The notes below the pieces were generated by a model. It was not told the origin of the DNA and ran no database searches. It worked only from the letters and a program-made list of their open reading frames with translations. Of a stretch of 64,000 nt of DNA, positions 52,299-60,474 are shown one piece after another. The DNA is from Streptomyces sp. NBC_01445 (GTDB lineage Bacteria; Actinomycetota; Actinomycetes; Streptomycetales; Streptomycetaceae): the NCBI RefSeq assembly GCF_035918235.1, contig NZ_CP109485.1, forward strand, positions 1,240,001 through 1,304,000. The letters run 5' to 3'. The position numbers and the translations under genes were made by a program. Within the stretch, counting starts at the first letter, position 1. Each line of letters starts with the position of its first letter.

Positions 52299-54122
52299 CT
52301 ACGACTGGACCGCGTTCGCCGTCAAGGTCGAGAAGGTCCTCAGTTCTGGCGACGACGCGGCGGCGAGTTCGGTGGCGATGGCCCGGAGCAGGTCGCGGGG
52401 GACGAGGCCGACCGCGAACGTGGCGATCTGGAGCAGGGACAACTCCGCGGCCATGCGGGCGAACGGCCCATCCAGGAGTGCCGCGAAGTGCGCCCGCAGG
52501 ATGCGTTCGCCCTCGGTGTGCGCGAGCAGGTCACGCAGCGGTACGTGGACGCTGAGCGGGCCTGGGGGGAAGTCCTCCGGGCGGGGCGGGGGTTCGGTGG
52601 ACGCCTCCACCTGGGGGCGCTGCGTCCGGGCGAGCAGATGCGCTTCGGTGACCGGGCCCGACTCCGGCAGTCCGAGCCGCACGTACTGCTCCCGCGGAGC
52701 GTCCGAGGTCCTCAGCAGGTCGGTCAGCAGCGTCGCCATGCGCAGCTCCAACGCGTCGTCGACGAGCGAGTGTTGCTGCTCGGGGTCGGTTTCCAGGTCG
52801 TAGAGCAGGGTTCCGAAGGCGTACGGGTTGGACATGGCGTGGCCCGGCACCTTCACCAGCGGCACCTCTTTGGTGAAAGAGAACGGTGGTACCAGTTCGG
52901 CGCCCTTGAGCTCGGCGGGGGCGAAGCGGCCGCGCATGTGGGTGGGCATGAGGGTGTGCTCGTGCAAGGGCTGGTTGGTCCGCTCCGCGCTCGCCCGCAT
53001 GTAGACGTGGCGGCCGTCGGTGACGCTGACGTGGCCGCCGAAGGCGCCGAACAGGCCCGCTTCGCGTACGGGGGTGTCGTCGGTGACGGTCCGCTGCAGC
53101 GGGTGGCCCTGCATATCGGGGGTGGGGGCGAGGCCGAAGTGGTCCAGGAGCGTCGGTGCCAGGTCGATGGTCTGGACGAGAGAGGTGCGGCGCTCGCCCT
53201 GGACGCGGCTGCGCGGGTCCCAGATGAACAGAGGGGTGTGGATGGTCTCGTCGTACCAGGGCTGGACGTTCTTGCCCCACCAGCCGTGCTCTCCGAGCAG
53301 CAGGCCGTGGTCGGTGCAGACTATCAGCAACGTGTCGTCCCACAGAGCGAGTTCGTCCATGGTGTCGAGGACTCGGCCCAGGGAGGCGTCGCACATGGAC
53401 AGCAGGGCCGCGTACTCGCGGCGGGCATGGTCGACCTGTTCGTCGCTCTCGCTGACCTGTTTGTAGTCGGGCCAGTCGAAGTGAGGGCCGTCGTAGGCGT
53501 GCGCGTAGTGCTGCTTGTGGCGGGCGTAGCTGAAGAACGGCTCGTGCGGGTCGAACGTCTCGATCTGCAGGAACCAGTCGTCCTCGGCGTGGTTGGTGTA
53601 CAGGAACTCCAGGCCCGCGTCGAAGGTGCGGGTCTGCGGGTGGTCGGCCTCGTCCGCGAGGTACTGGCGGTTGATCCAGTCCTGTCGCCAGCCCTCCCCG
53701 CGGCGCACGCGGACGGCGTCGGGAATGTCGGGGTCGGCCACGTGCCCCTTCCAGGGGTCGCCCTCCTGGCCGCGGAAGAACTCGAAGGTGCGGTAGCGGC
53801 CGTGATAGGTGGCGCCGCCGTCCTCCCAGTAGTGCTGATGGTCCGTCACCAGGTGGGTGTGGACGTCGTGTTCACCGAGGATCTGGGGCATCGAGTCGTC
53901 GAAGGGTTCGAGCGGGCCCCAGCTGCGGTGCAGGAAGTTGTGGCGGCCGGTGTGCAGTTCGCGGCGGGCCGGCATGCACGGCATGGAGCCCGCGTAGCAG
54001 GTGTCGAAGGTGGCCGTGCGCTCGGCGAGGCGCGTGAATTTCGGGGCATGGATTTCCTGTGCCCCGTAAGGCGGCAGGAAGCGCCGGTTGAGCGTGTCGA
54101 ACATGACCATGATGGCTTTCAT
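52299..54122 (-). CDS. Type I sulfatase (second locus, divergent gene)
   Basis: A 607-residue sulfatase. The formylglycine site is C49 in AGSMPCMPARRELHTGR (CxPxR). Metal ligands are Asp9 in MVMFDTLNR and the later VCTDHGLLLGEHGWWGKN. The long C-terminus is longer than in the neighbouring sulfatases. ATG 54122 has AGAGG upstream; a longer frame to 54197 crosses the operator. It is divergent from FGE 2 across 104 bases that contain an ATGT-N8-ACAT palindrome, and so is probably under the PadR regulator. No signal peptide, so desulfation should take place in the cytoplasm. Confidence 0.93.
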   Translation of the reverse strand: MKAIMVMFDTLNRRFLPPYGAQEIHAPKFTRLAERTATFDTCYAGSMPCMPARRELHTGRHNFLHRSWGPLEPFDDSMPQILGEHDVHTHLVTDHQHYWEDGGATYHGRYRTFEFFRGQEGDPWKGHVADPDIPDAVRVRRGEGWRQDWINRQYLADEADHPQTRTFDAGLEFLYTNHAEDDWFLQIETFDPHEPFFSYARHKQHYAHAYDGPHFDWPDYKQVSESDEQVDHARREYAALLSMCDASLGRVLDTMDELALWDDTLLIVCTDHGLLLGEHGWWGKNVQPWYDETIHTPLFIWDPRSRVQGERRTSLVQTIDLAPTLLDHFGLAPTPDMQGHPLQRTVTDDTPVREAGLFGAFGGHVSVTDGRHVYMRASAERTNQPLHEHTLMPTHMRGRFAPAELKGAELVPPFSFTKEVPLVKVPGHAMSNPYAFGTLLYDLETDPEQQHSLVDDALELRMATLLTDLLRTSDAPREQYVRLGLPESGPVTEAHLLARTQRPQVEASTEPPPRPEDFPPGPLSVHVPLRDLLAHTEGERILRAHFAALLDGPFARMAAELSLLQIATFAVGLVPRDLLRAIATELAAASSPELRTFSTLTANAVQS

Positions 54123-54155
54123 CGAGCCTCTTCCCCTGCCACGATTCCCCGTGCT

Positions 54156-54173
54156 TATGTGCATACGAACATA
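54156..54173. promoter_or_regulatory. PadR-type operator at sulfatase/FGE promoter
   Basis: TATGT-GCATACGA-ACATA: the ATGT-N8-ACAT form described for PadR-family binding sites. It lies 34 bases before the sulfatase start and 54 before FGE 2, and so can control both. A further inverted pair, GTTGTC/GACAAC, follows at about 54181-54198. Confidence 0.75.
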
Positions 54174-54226
54174 GGTCGGGGTTGTCGACGGAGACAACCC
54201 CCGGTACCCGGAGGATCAGAGCCGAG

Positions 54227-55186
54227 ATGAGCGATACCCGCGCCCCCGCACGCTGCTGCATGCCGACCGGCGGAGGACCGGCGGCCGCCTCCGTGGCCGT
54301 ACCCCTGACCGCGGCACCGGGCCGGGTGCCCGACGGGCGGAGGATGGTGTCGCTGCCGGGCGGCGAGTTCCTGATGGGCGCGGACGACGCCGAGGGCTTC
54401 GCCGGGGACGGCGAGGGGCCGGTGCGGGCGGTGCGGCTCGACCCGTTCCGCATCGACGTGTGCGCGGTGACCAACGAGCAGTACGCGACGTTCGTCGAGG
54501 CCACCGGGTACCGCACCGACGCCGAGCGCATCGGCTGGTCGTACGTGTTCGCCGGCTTCCTGCCGGCGGCTCTGCGGCGCGGCGCTCCCCGGCCCGAGCG
54601 AACCCCCTGGTGGTGCGGGGTACGGGGCGCCGCCTGGGACCGGCCGGAGGGACCCGGCAGCACGCTGGAGGGGCGCGGTGACCACCCGGTCGTGCACGTG
54701 TCCTGGAACGACGCCGCCGCGTACGCCGCGTGGGCGGGCAAGCGGCTGCCGACCGAGGCCGAGTGGGAGTACGCCGCCCGCGGAGGGCTCGAACAACGGC
54801 GTTACCCCTGGGGTGACCAGCTCGACCCCGACGGCAGCCACCGCTGCAACATCTGGCGCGGCACCTTCCCCACGAAGAACACCGCCGTCGACGGATATCG
54901 CGGCACGGCCCCCGTCGACGCCTTCGAGCCCAATGACTTCGGCCTGTACAACACCTCCGGCAACGCGTGGGAGTGGTGCGCCGACTGGTGGACCACGGAC
55001 CACGGATCCGCCCGGCCGCTCGTCAACCCCCAAGGCCCGCGCGGCGGTTCGGACAAGGTGATCCGTGGCGGCTCGCACATGTGCCACGTCTCGTACTGCA
55101 ACCGCTACCGCGTCGCGGCCCGCACCGCCAACAGTCCGGACAGCTCCAGCGGACACGCGGGTTTCCGCTGTGTTGCACCCGCGTGA
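54227..55186 (+). CDS. Formylglycine-generating enzyme, second copy
   Basis: A 319-residue FGE. It has the family start MVSLPGGEFLMGADDAEGF, then RIDVCAVTNEQYATFVEATG, RLPTEAEWEYAARGG, NTSGNAWEWCADWW and RGGSHMCHVSYCNRYRVAAR. Cys286 and Cys291 match the copper-binding catalytic pair of FGEs, so it should be active. It converts the CxPxR cysteine of sulfatases to formylglycine, and four sulfatases surround it here. ATG 54227 is used; the nearest strong site, GGAGG, is about twelve bases away. It differs from FGE 1 at 13625 in its loops and shorter tail. Divergent from the sulfatase. Confidence 0.94.
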   Translation: MSDTRAPARCCMPTGGGPAAASVAVPLTAAPGRVPDGRRMVSLPGGEFLMGADDAEGFAGDGEGPVRAVRLDPFRIDVCAVTNEQYATFVEATGYRTDAERIGWSYVFAGFLPAALRRGAPRPERTPWWCGVRGAAWDRPEGPGSTLEGRGDHPVVHVSWNDAAAYAAWAGKRLPTEAEWEYAARGGLEQRRYPWGDQLDPDGSHRCNIWRGTFPTKNTAVDGYRGTAPVDAFEPNDFGLYNTSGNAWEWCADWWTTDHGSARPLVNPQGPRGGSDKVIRGGSHMCHVSYCNRYRVAARTANSPDSSSGHAGFRCVAPA

Positions 55187-55230
55187 AGACTCTTGACACC
55201 GTCCGGGAGGCGGGTGAATCTGAGCCTAAC

Positions 55231-55248
55231 TAGGTTCCTGCGAACATA
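55231..55248. promoter_or_regulatory. PadR autoregulatory operator
   Basis: TAGGT-TCCTGCGA-ACATA, one mismatch from the site at 54156-54173 and sharing its right half (CGA-ACATA). It ends ten bases before the PadR start codon, so the protein would repress its own gene and the downstream sulfatases. Confidence 0.65.
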
Positions 55249-55258
55249 AGAGGTTCGG

Positions 55259-55825
55259 ATGCAGCTCGACTACGTGATCCTCGGTGCGCTGGCGCTTCGC
55301 CGCCTGTCCGGCTATGACCTCCGTCGCTGGATGGAGGGTCCGGGCCGCTACATTGGCTACGGCGTCAAGCTGCCGCAGATCTACCGCAGGCTCGGCACCC
55401 TGGTGGAGCGCGGCTGGGTGGACTTCGATGTCGACCCGCGCGAGGGCCGCCCGGACGCCAAGGTCTACCGGCTCACCGAGGTGGGCGAACAGGCGCTGCT
55501 CGCGTGGGCGCGTTCCCCGTACGAGCCGTCGCCGCGCCCCATGGACCCCGAGTTCAAACTGCGCTTCATCTTCGCCGGGCAGCTCGACCCCGAGATCGCC
55601 CTGGACGTCGTACGCACCGAGCTGGCATACCGGCTCAAGCACGACGCGCTCAGCGCCACGCTGTACGTCCCAGACCCGTACGAGCCGCAGATCGACGGCC
55701 TCGACGGGGACTGGGCCCGCGAGGTGCACACCATGGCCCACGAGCACGGCTACGCGTTCGCGGCCTCCTACATCGCCTGGCTCCAGCTGACCGAGGCCCG
55801 CCTGGAGGCGCGGCTCGGCCGCTGA
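55259..55825 (+). CDS. PadR-family transcriptional regulator
   Basis: A 188-residue PadR-type repressor. N-terminal winged helix: MQLDYVILGALALRRLSGYD then LRRWMEGPGRYIGYG, followed by LPQIYRRLGTLVERGWVDFD and VYRLTEVGEQALLAWA. The C-terminal helical domain (PMDPEFKLRFIFAGQLDPEI ... LTEARLEARLG) is of the Vir-type dimerisation fold. Family members often sense phenolic compounds. ATG 55259 has AGAGG five bases upstream. It precedes the sulfatase operon by 116 bases and lies downstream of FGE 2. The PadR sites at 54156 and 55231 suggest it controls the whole locus. Confidence 0.93.
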   Translation: MQLDYVILGALALRRLSGYDLRRWMEGPGRYIGYGVKLPQIYRRLGTLVERGWVDFDVDPREGRPDAKVYRLTEVGEQALLAWARSPYEPSPRPMDPEFKLRFIFAGQLDPEIALDVVRTELAYRLKHDALSATLYVPDPYEPQIDGLDGDWAREVHTMAHEHGYAFAASYIAWLQLTEARLEARLGR

Positions 55826-55941
55826 CCCCGCCCCACCTGGCCCCTCCTCGACATCCCCCATACCGCTTCCGCAGCACGTGGCGAGCCGCACCGCCACGTG
55901 GCGGTCGCCCCTTGCCCGATCCCCGACCGGGAGCCGCACAT

Positions 55942-57522
55942 ATGCGCATCATCTACGTCGACGTGGACACCCTCCGCGCCGACCACACCACCCCGTACGG
56001 ATATCACCGGCCCACCACCCCCAACCTGCAGAAGCTCGCCGACAAGTCCGTCACCTTCGACCGCTACTACTGCTCCGACTCTCCGTGCCTGCCGTCCCGC
56101 ACCGCGCTGACCAGCGGCCAGTTCGGCATCACGAACGGGGTGATCGGGCACTTCGGCCCGGCCGCCCAGTTCCGGCTCGACGCCGGGCACGGCCCCGAGC
56201 CCGACCGGCCACTGCTCGGCCAACGCCTCGGCTTCGGCGGGTACTACACCGCCGCCGTGTCGGTCTTCGCCGAACGCCACCGCGCGTACTTCTTCCACGC
56301 CAACTTCCGCGAGTCGATCCGCGCCACCGACCGGATGGGTGACGAGGAGGCGCACGACGTCAACCGCGCCGCGATCGACTGGCTGCGCCGGCACGCCGAC
56401 GACGACAACTGGTATCTGCACCTGACCTATTGGGACCCGCACACCAACTACACGCAGCCCGCCGAGTGGACCGAGGAGATGGCCGCTTCGGGGCCCGTGC
56501 AGTCCTGGCCGGACGAGGAGACGATCGCCGCGCACGCCGAGGTGTACGGCCCGCGCAGCGCTCTCGACCTGCACTACTCGATCCGCGGCGCGGGCACCTC
56601 GCCCGTCCCGCACAACATGCCGGACGCGATCCGCTCCCGCGCCGACTTCGAGCACCTGATCAACGGCTTCGACGGCGCCATCTCCTACTGGGACCACCAC
56701 TTCGGTCAACTCATGGCCGCACTGGAGGAGTTGGGCATCGCCGACGACACCGCGGTGATCGTCAGTGCCGACCACGGGGAGTCCTTCGGCGAGCTGGGCT
56801 CGTACGCCGAGCACGGGCACGCCAGCGAGCCCGTCCAACGGGTCCCGCTGATCGTGCACTGGCCAGGGCTCACCGACCGGCTGCCCGAGGAGGCCCGCCG
56901 CAACGACGCCCTCCTCTACAACATCGACCTCGCCCCGACCCTGTGCGATTTGCTCGGCTTGGACGTCCCTGCCGGATGGCAGGGAGAGTCGTTCGCACCC
57001 GCGGTCCGCGGCGAGCACATCGACTCGCGCGAGTACCTCGTCCTCGGCCACGGCGCCCACACCTACCAGCGCGCCGTCCGCACCCGCGACCACCTCTACA
57101 TCCGCACCTACCACCCCGGCAGCTTCCGTACCGAGTGGGAGCAACTCTTCGACGTCACCAAGGACCCATACCTGACACGGGACTTGAGGGACGACGAGCC
57201 CGACCTCGTGGCACTGATGCGGTCTCATCTCGCCGAGTGGTGGCACGAGTACGCGGGCCGCCCCGGCGCCCTGCCCGACCCCATGCAGACCACCCTGCAG
57301 ACCGGGCCCACGTACTACAACGACCCCGCCCGCTACGCCGCGCACCTGCGCGCCACCGACCGCGCCCACCTCGCCGACGACCTGGAGCAGCGCCTCGCCA
57401 CGCTGAACATCCCCGTGTCCTGGCATGCCCCCGACCGGCCCCGCACCGCGGAGCTCCTCGAACGCTGGGTCCACCTGCTGCAGACCCGTGACCAGCGCAC
57501 TCCCACCCAGCAGGGCGGCTGA
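55942..57522 (+). CDS. Type I sulfatase (operon member)
   Basis: A 526-residue sulfatase. The formylglycine site is C49 in SDSPCLPSRTALTSGQFG, and metal ligands begin with Asp8-x-Asp10 in YVDVDTLRADH; VSADHGESFGELG is the downstream metal motif. The fold continues with SYWDHHFGQLMAAL, IVHWPGL and a C-terminal HLYIRTYHPG. ATG 55942 has GGGAG eight bases upstream; the frame is open further but unsupported. It shares the PadR-side promoter, 117 bases after the regulator. No signal peptide. N-terminally close in layout to the sulfatase at 52299 (the Cys is at the same position, 49), although the sequences differ widely. Confidence 0.93.
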   Translation: MRIIYVDVDTLRADHTTPYGYHRPTTPNLQKLADKSVTFDRYYCSDSPCLPSRTALTSGQFGITNGVIGHFGPAAQFRLDAGHGPEPDRPLLGQRLGFGGYYTAAVSVFAERHRAYFFHANFRESIRATDRMGDEEAHDVNRAAIDWLRRHADDDNWYLHLTYWDPHTNYTQPAEWTEEMAASGPVQSWPDEETIAAHAEVYGPRSALDLHYSIRGAGTSPVPHNMPDAIRSRADFEHLINGFDGAISYWDHHFGQLMAALEELGIADDTAVIVSADHGESFGELGSYAEHGHASEPVQRVPLIVHWPGLTDRLPEEARRNDALLYNIDLAPTLCDLLGLDVPAGWQGESFAPAVRGEHIDSREYLVLGHGAHTYQRAVRTRDHLYIRTYHPGSFRTEWEQLFDVTKDPYLTRDLRDDEPDLVALMRSHLAEWWHEYAGRPGALPDPMQTTLQTGPTYYNDPARYAAHLRATDRAHLADDLEQRLATLNIPVSWHAPDRPRTAELLERWVHLLQTRDQRTPTQQGG

Positions 57523-57567
57523 GCCTCCCCACCCGCGCACGCACCCCGCACCGGCAAAGGAGCCGAG

Positions 57568-58932
57568 ATGCCCACCGATGCCGTACCACCAGTGCCGCCC
57601 GTACCCGTGCGATCCGTCCCGCCGCCCACGAAGGCGCCACCGCCCGGCGCCCCTCGCCGATGGCGTCAACTCGCCCTCCTGGGTGGGCTGCTGAATGTGG
57701 ACAACAGCGAGTCCAGTGTCCAGTCCGTCCTCTTTCCCGCGCTGCGCGCCTCCCTCGGGCTTCCGCTCGCCGCGCTCGGCCAGCTGGTCGCCGCGAGCAA
57801 GCTGGCCCACGCCGTCGCCGGGCCCCTCTGGGTCGCGCTGGCCCGCCGATGGCCGCGCAAGAACGTCCTCGCCGTGTGCTGCGGATTCTGGGGCGTGTGG
57901 ACCGCGGCCATGGGCCTGGCCCAGAACTTCGTCCAGCTCCTCGTCCTGGGCACCATCGCCTCCGCCGGGATCGCGGGCGGCGGACCGCTCGTCAACGGCC
58001 TGGTGGCCGACCTCTTCGACGACGCCGACCGCGGCCGCGCGGCCGGTGTGCTGTACGGCATCGCGGCGCTGGGCCTCGGTATCACGGGTCCGCTGCTCGG
58101 CCTGCTCTCGGACGTGGAGAACGGCTGGCGGTACGGATTCTTCGCCTCCGGCACCGTCCAGGTGGTCTTCGGCGTGCTGATCCTCGCCTTCCTCCGCGAC
58201 CCGGGCGTCGGCGCCAGGGACGGCGCCGGCTCCGGACCGGCCGCCGTGGCCCGGCTGACCCGGGCCCAGTTCCGCGGCCTGCTGCGCAACCGCACCCTGC
58301 TGCTGATCTGCGTACAACGCCTGACCACCGGGCAGTTCATCCTGATCAGCTTCGGAGTCACCTTCCTGGTCGACGAGCGCGGCTTCACCAACGCCACCGC
58401 CTCCCTGGTGACACCGGCCGTCACCGTCACCTACCTGCTCGGCACGTTCCTCGGCGGCTTCGTCGCCGACCGGGTCCACCGGCGGCACCCGCGCACCGGC
58501 CGGATCGCGGCCATGCAGACGGCGATCGTCGCCTATGCCGTGGTCGCCTACGCCGCCACCCAGATCGACTGGGGCCCGATGTGGGTGTACATGGTGGTGT
58601 TCGGCCTGGTGGGCGGCGTGCAGAGCGTCAATCCCGGCATCAACCGGCCGGTGGTGATGTCGGTAGTGCTGCCCGAACTGCGCAGTGCGGCCTTCGCGTT
58701 GATGCTCTCCGTCGAGGCCGCCGGGTGGGCCATCAGTTCTCTCCTGGTCGGCTACCTCGGCGACGCGTTCGGCCTGCAGACGGCATTCCTGTGGCTGGCT
58801 GTCGTCCTCATGCTGGCCAACGGCGCCCTGGTGACGCTGCTCTACCGGCCCTACGTGCGCGACGCCGCCGCCGTCCGGTCGGAGCTGGCCCGCCGCGCCG
58901 CCGCCACCATCGGAGGAGCGAAGCAGGCATGA
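57568..58932 (+). CDS. MFS transporter within sulfatase operon
   Basis: A 454-residue major facilitator: a Pro-rich cytoplasmic N-terminus (about 30 residues), then twelve helices. The first-loop region reads LLNVDNSESSVQSVLFPALR and the second half has SVNPGINRPVVMSVVLPELR. AAAGGAG lies five bases before ATG 57568. Positioned between two sulfatase genes, it most probably imports the sulfated substrate, consistent with cytoplasmic sulfatases. It could instead export a product. Its stop overlaps the micro-ORF start (ATGA). Confidence 0.9.
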   Translation: MPTDAVPPVPPVPVRSVPPPTKAPPPGAPRRWRQLALLGGLLNVDNSESSVQSVLFPALRASLGLPLAALGQLVAASKLAHAVAGPLWVALARRWPRKNVLAVCCGFWGVWTAAMGLAQNFVQLLVLGTIASAGIAGGGPLVNGLVADLFDDADRGRAAGVLYGIAALGLGITGPLLGLLSDVENGWRYGFFASGTVQVVFGVLILAFLRDPGVGARDGAGSGPAAVARLTRAQFRGLLRNRTLLLICVQRLTTGQFILISFGVTFLVDERGFTNATASLVTPAVTVTYLLGTFLGGFVADRVHRRHPRTGRIAAMQTAIVAYAVVAYAATQIDWGPMWVYMVVFGLVGGVQSVNPGINRPVVMSVVLPELRSAAFALMLSVEAAGWAISSLLVGYLGDAFGLQTAFLWLAVVLMLANGALVTLLYRPYVRDAAAVRSELARRAAATIGGAKQA

Positions 58933-58982
58933 CCACCGTGACCGAGATCGTCCAGGCCCCGCACCCGGAGAACGCCTCATGA
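58929..58982 (+). CDS. 17-codon micro-ORF bridging MFS and sulfatase genes
   Basis: ATG 58929 overlaps the MFS stop (ATGA) and the TGA at 58980-58982 overlaps the following sulfatase start (ATGA). The peptide is MTTVTEIVQAPHPENAS. GGAGG lies upstream at about twelve bases, and a GGAG inside the micro-ORF serves the next gene. It may be a translated coupling device rather than a functional peptide. Too short to test by family. Confidence 0.5.
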   Translation: MTTVTEIVQAPHPENAS

Positions 58983-60442
58983 GCACCCGCACCGCCCGCC
59001 CCAACTTCCTGATCCTCATGCCGGACCAGCTGCGTGCGGACGCGCTCGGCGCCTTCGGCAACGTGCACGCGGACACCCCGCATCTAGACGCGCTCGCCGC
59101 GCGCGGCACGCGCTTCAGCAACGCCTACGTCCAGCACCCGGTCTGCTCGCCCAGCCGCGCCTCGATCCTCACCGGCTGGTACCCGCACACCGCGGGCCAC
59201 CGCACCCTCACCCATCTGCTCAAGGACCACGAGCCGAACCTCCTGCGCATCCTCAAGGACGCCGGCTACCACGTCACGTGGGCCGGAATGCGCGGCGACA
59301 CCTTCGCGCCCGGCGTCACCGAGTCCAGCGTCGACGAGTACGGCTTCTCGACCTGGCCCACCCGGCTCTACGGCGGGGACTACCCCGAGGGCGTCTGGTC
59401 CCGGCTGTTCTACCGGGGCCGGGTCCCCGACGACGGCGGGATCGACTTCGACGAGGCCGCGGTGCGCACCGCCGAACAGTGGCTGCGCGAGCCCCCGCGG
59501 GACCGGCCCTGGGTGCTGTTCGTGCCGTTGGTGGCGCCGCACTGCCCGTTCCAGGTGGAGGAGCCGTGGTTCTCCCGGTTCGACCGCGGCGCGGTGCCCG
59601 ACCCGGCCCCGCCCGGCGATCCCTCCGGTGAACCGCGCTACCTGCGCGCCGTCCGCGAAGCCCACGGCCTGGACGAGGTCACCCCCGAACAGTGGCGCGA
59701 GGTCGTGGCCACGTACTACGGCATGGTGTCCCGCCTCGACGACCAGATCGGCCGCATTTCCAGGGCAGTTGAGCAGGCGGGCGCGGCGGACGACACCGTC
59801 ACCCTCTTCTTCGCCGACCACGGCGAGTACCTCGGCGATCACGGGGTGATCGAGAAGTGGCCGTCCGCGATGCACGACTGCATCACCCGCGACCCGCTGA
59901 TCATCAGCGGTGCCGGGCTCGGCGAAGGCGGCCGGGAGTGCGACGCGATGGTGGAGATGGTCGACGTCCTGCCCACCGTTCTCGACCTCGCGGGCGTGCC
60001 CGCGCCCCACCGCCACTTCGGCCGCAGCCTCCTGCCTCTGCTGCGCGACCCGTCGGCGCCACACCGCGAACTCGCCTTCACCGAGGGTGGGTTCACCGTC
60101 GATGAGGAACCGCAGATGGAGCGGGCCGACTTCCCGTACGACCTGAAGTCCGACCTCCAGCACCAGGACCCGACCTTAGTGGGCAAGGCCGTCGCCGCCC
60201 GGGACCAGGAGTGGACGTACGTGTGGCGGCTGTACGAGCAGCCCGAGCTGTACCACCGGGCCGAGGACCCGCACGAGCGCACCAACCTCGCGGGCCGCCC
60301 CGAACACGCCGACGTGGAACGGCGCCTGCACGACGCCGTGCTGCGCTGGCTGGTGGAGACCTCCGACGTCATCCCGGCCGACCCCGACCCGCGCCGGCCC
60401 GACGTGGCTCTGCCCGCCCCGGCCGCACCCGCCCGGTCGTAA
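58979..60442 (+). CDS. Type I sulfatase with bldA-type TTA codon
   Basis: A 487-residue sulfatase of typical length: FLILMPDQLRADALGAFGN (metal Asp16), formylglycine C56 in HPVCSPSRASILTGWYP, metal motif FFADHGEYLGDHGVIEKW and the late ELYHRAEDPHERTNLAG. ATG 58979 overlaps the micro-ORF stop; GGAG lies eight bases upstream. Codon 400 is TTA (60176-60178), the only in-frame TTA I noticed in the window; in Streptomyces this makes translation depend on the developmentally regulated bldA tRNA. No signal peptide. It is followed 32 bases later by the GH3 gene, so desulfation and deglycosylation are probably consecutive. Confidence 0.94.
   Translation: MSTRTARPNFLILMPDQLRADALGAFGNVHADTPHLDALAARGTRFSNAYVQHPVCSPSRASILTGWYPHTAGHRTLTHLLKDHEPNLLRILKDAGYHVTWAGMRGDTFAPGVTESSVDEYGFSTWPTRLYGGDYPEGVWSRLFYRGRVPDDGGIDFDEAAVRTAEQWLREPPRDRPWVLFVPLVAPHCPFQVEEPWFSRFDRGAVPDPAPPGDPSGEPRYLRAVREAHGLDEVTPEQWREVVATYYGMVSRLDDQIGRISRAVEQAGAADDTVTLFFADHGEYLGDHGVIEKWPSAMHDCITRDPLIISGAGLGEGGRECDAMVEMVDVLPTVLDLAGVPAPHRHFGRSLLPLLRDPSAPHRELAFTEGGFTVDEEPQMERADFPYDLKSDLQHQDPTLVGKAVAARDQEWTYVWRLYEQPELYHRAEDPHERTNLAGRPEHADVERRLHDAVLRWLVETSDVIPADPDPRRPDVALPAPAAPARS
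60176..60178 (+). promoter_or_regulatory. TTA codon (bldA checkpoint)
   Basis: In frame as codon 400 of the sulfatase (peptide DPTLVGK). All other genes I checked avoid TTA. Placed late in the gene, it could also affect translation of the coupled downstream genes. Confidence 0.8.
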
Positions 60443-60474
60443 ACGATCCCCGCACCCACGCAAGGGAACCAACG

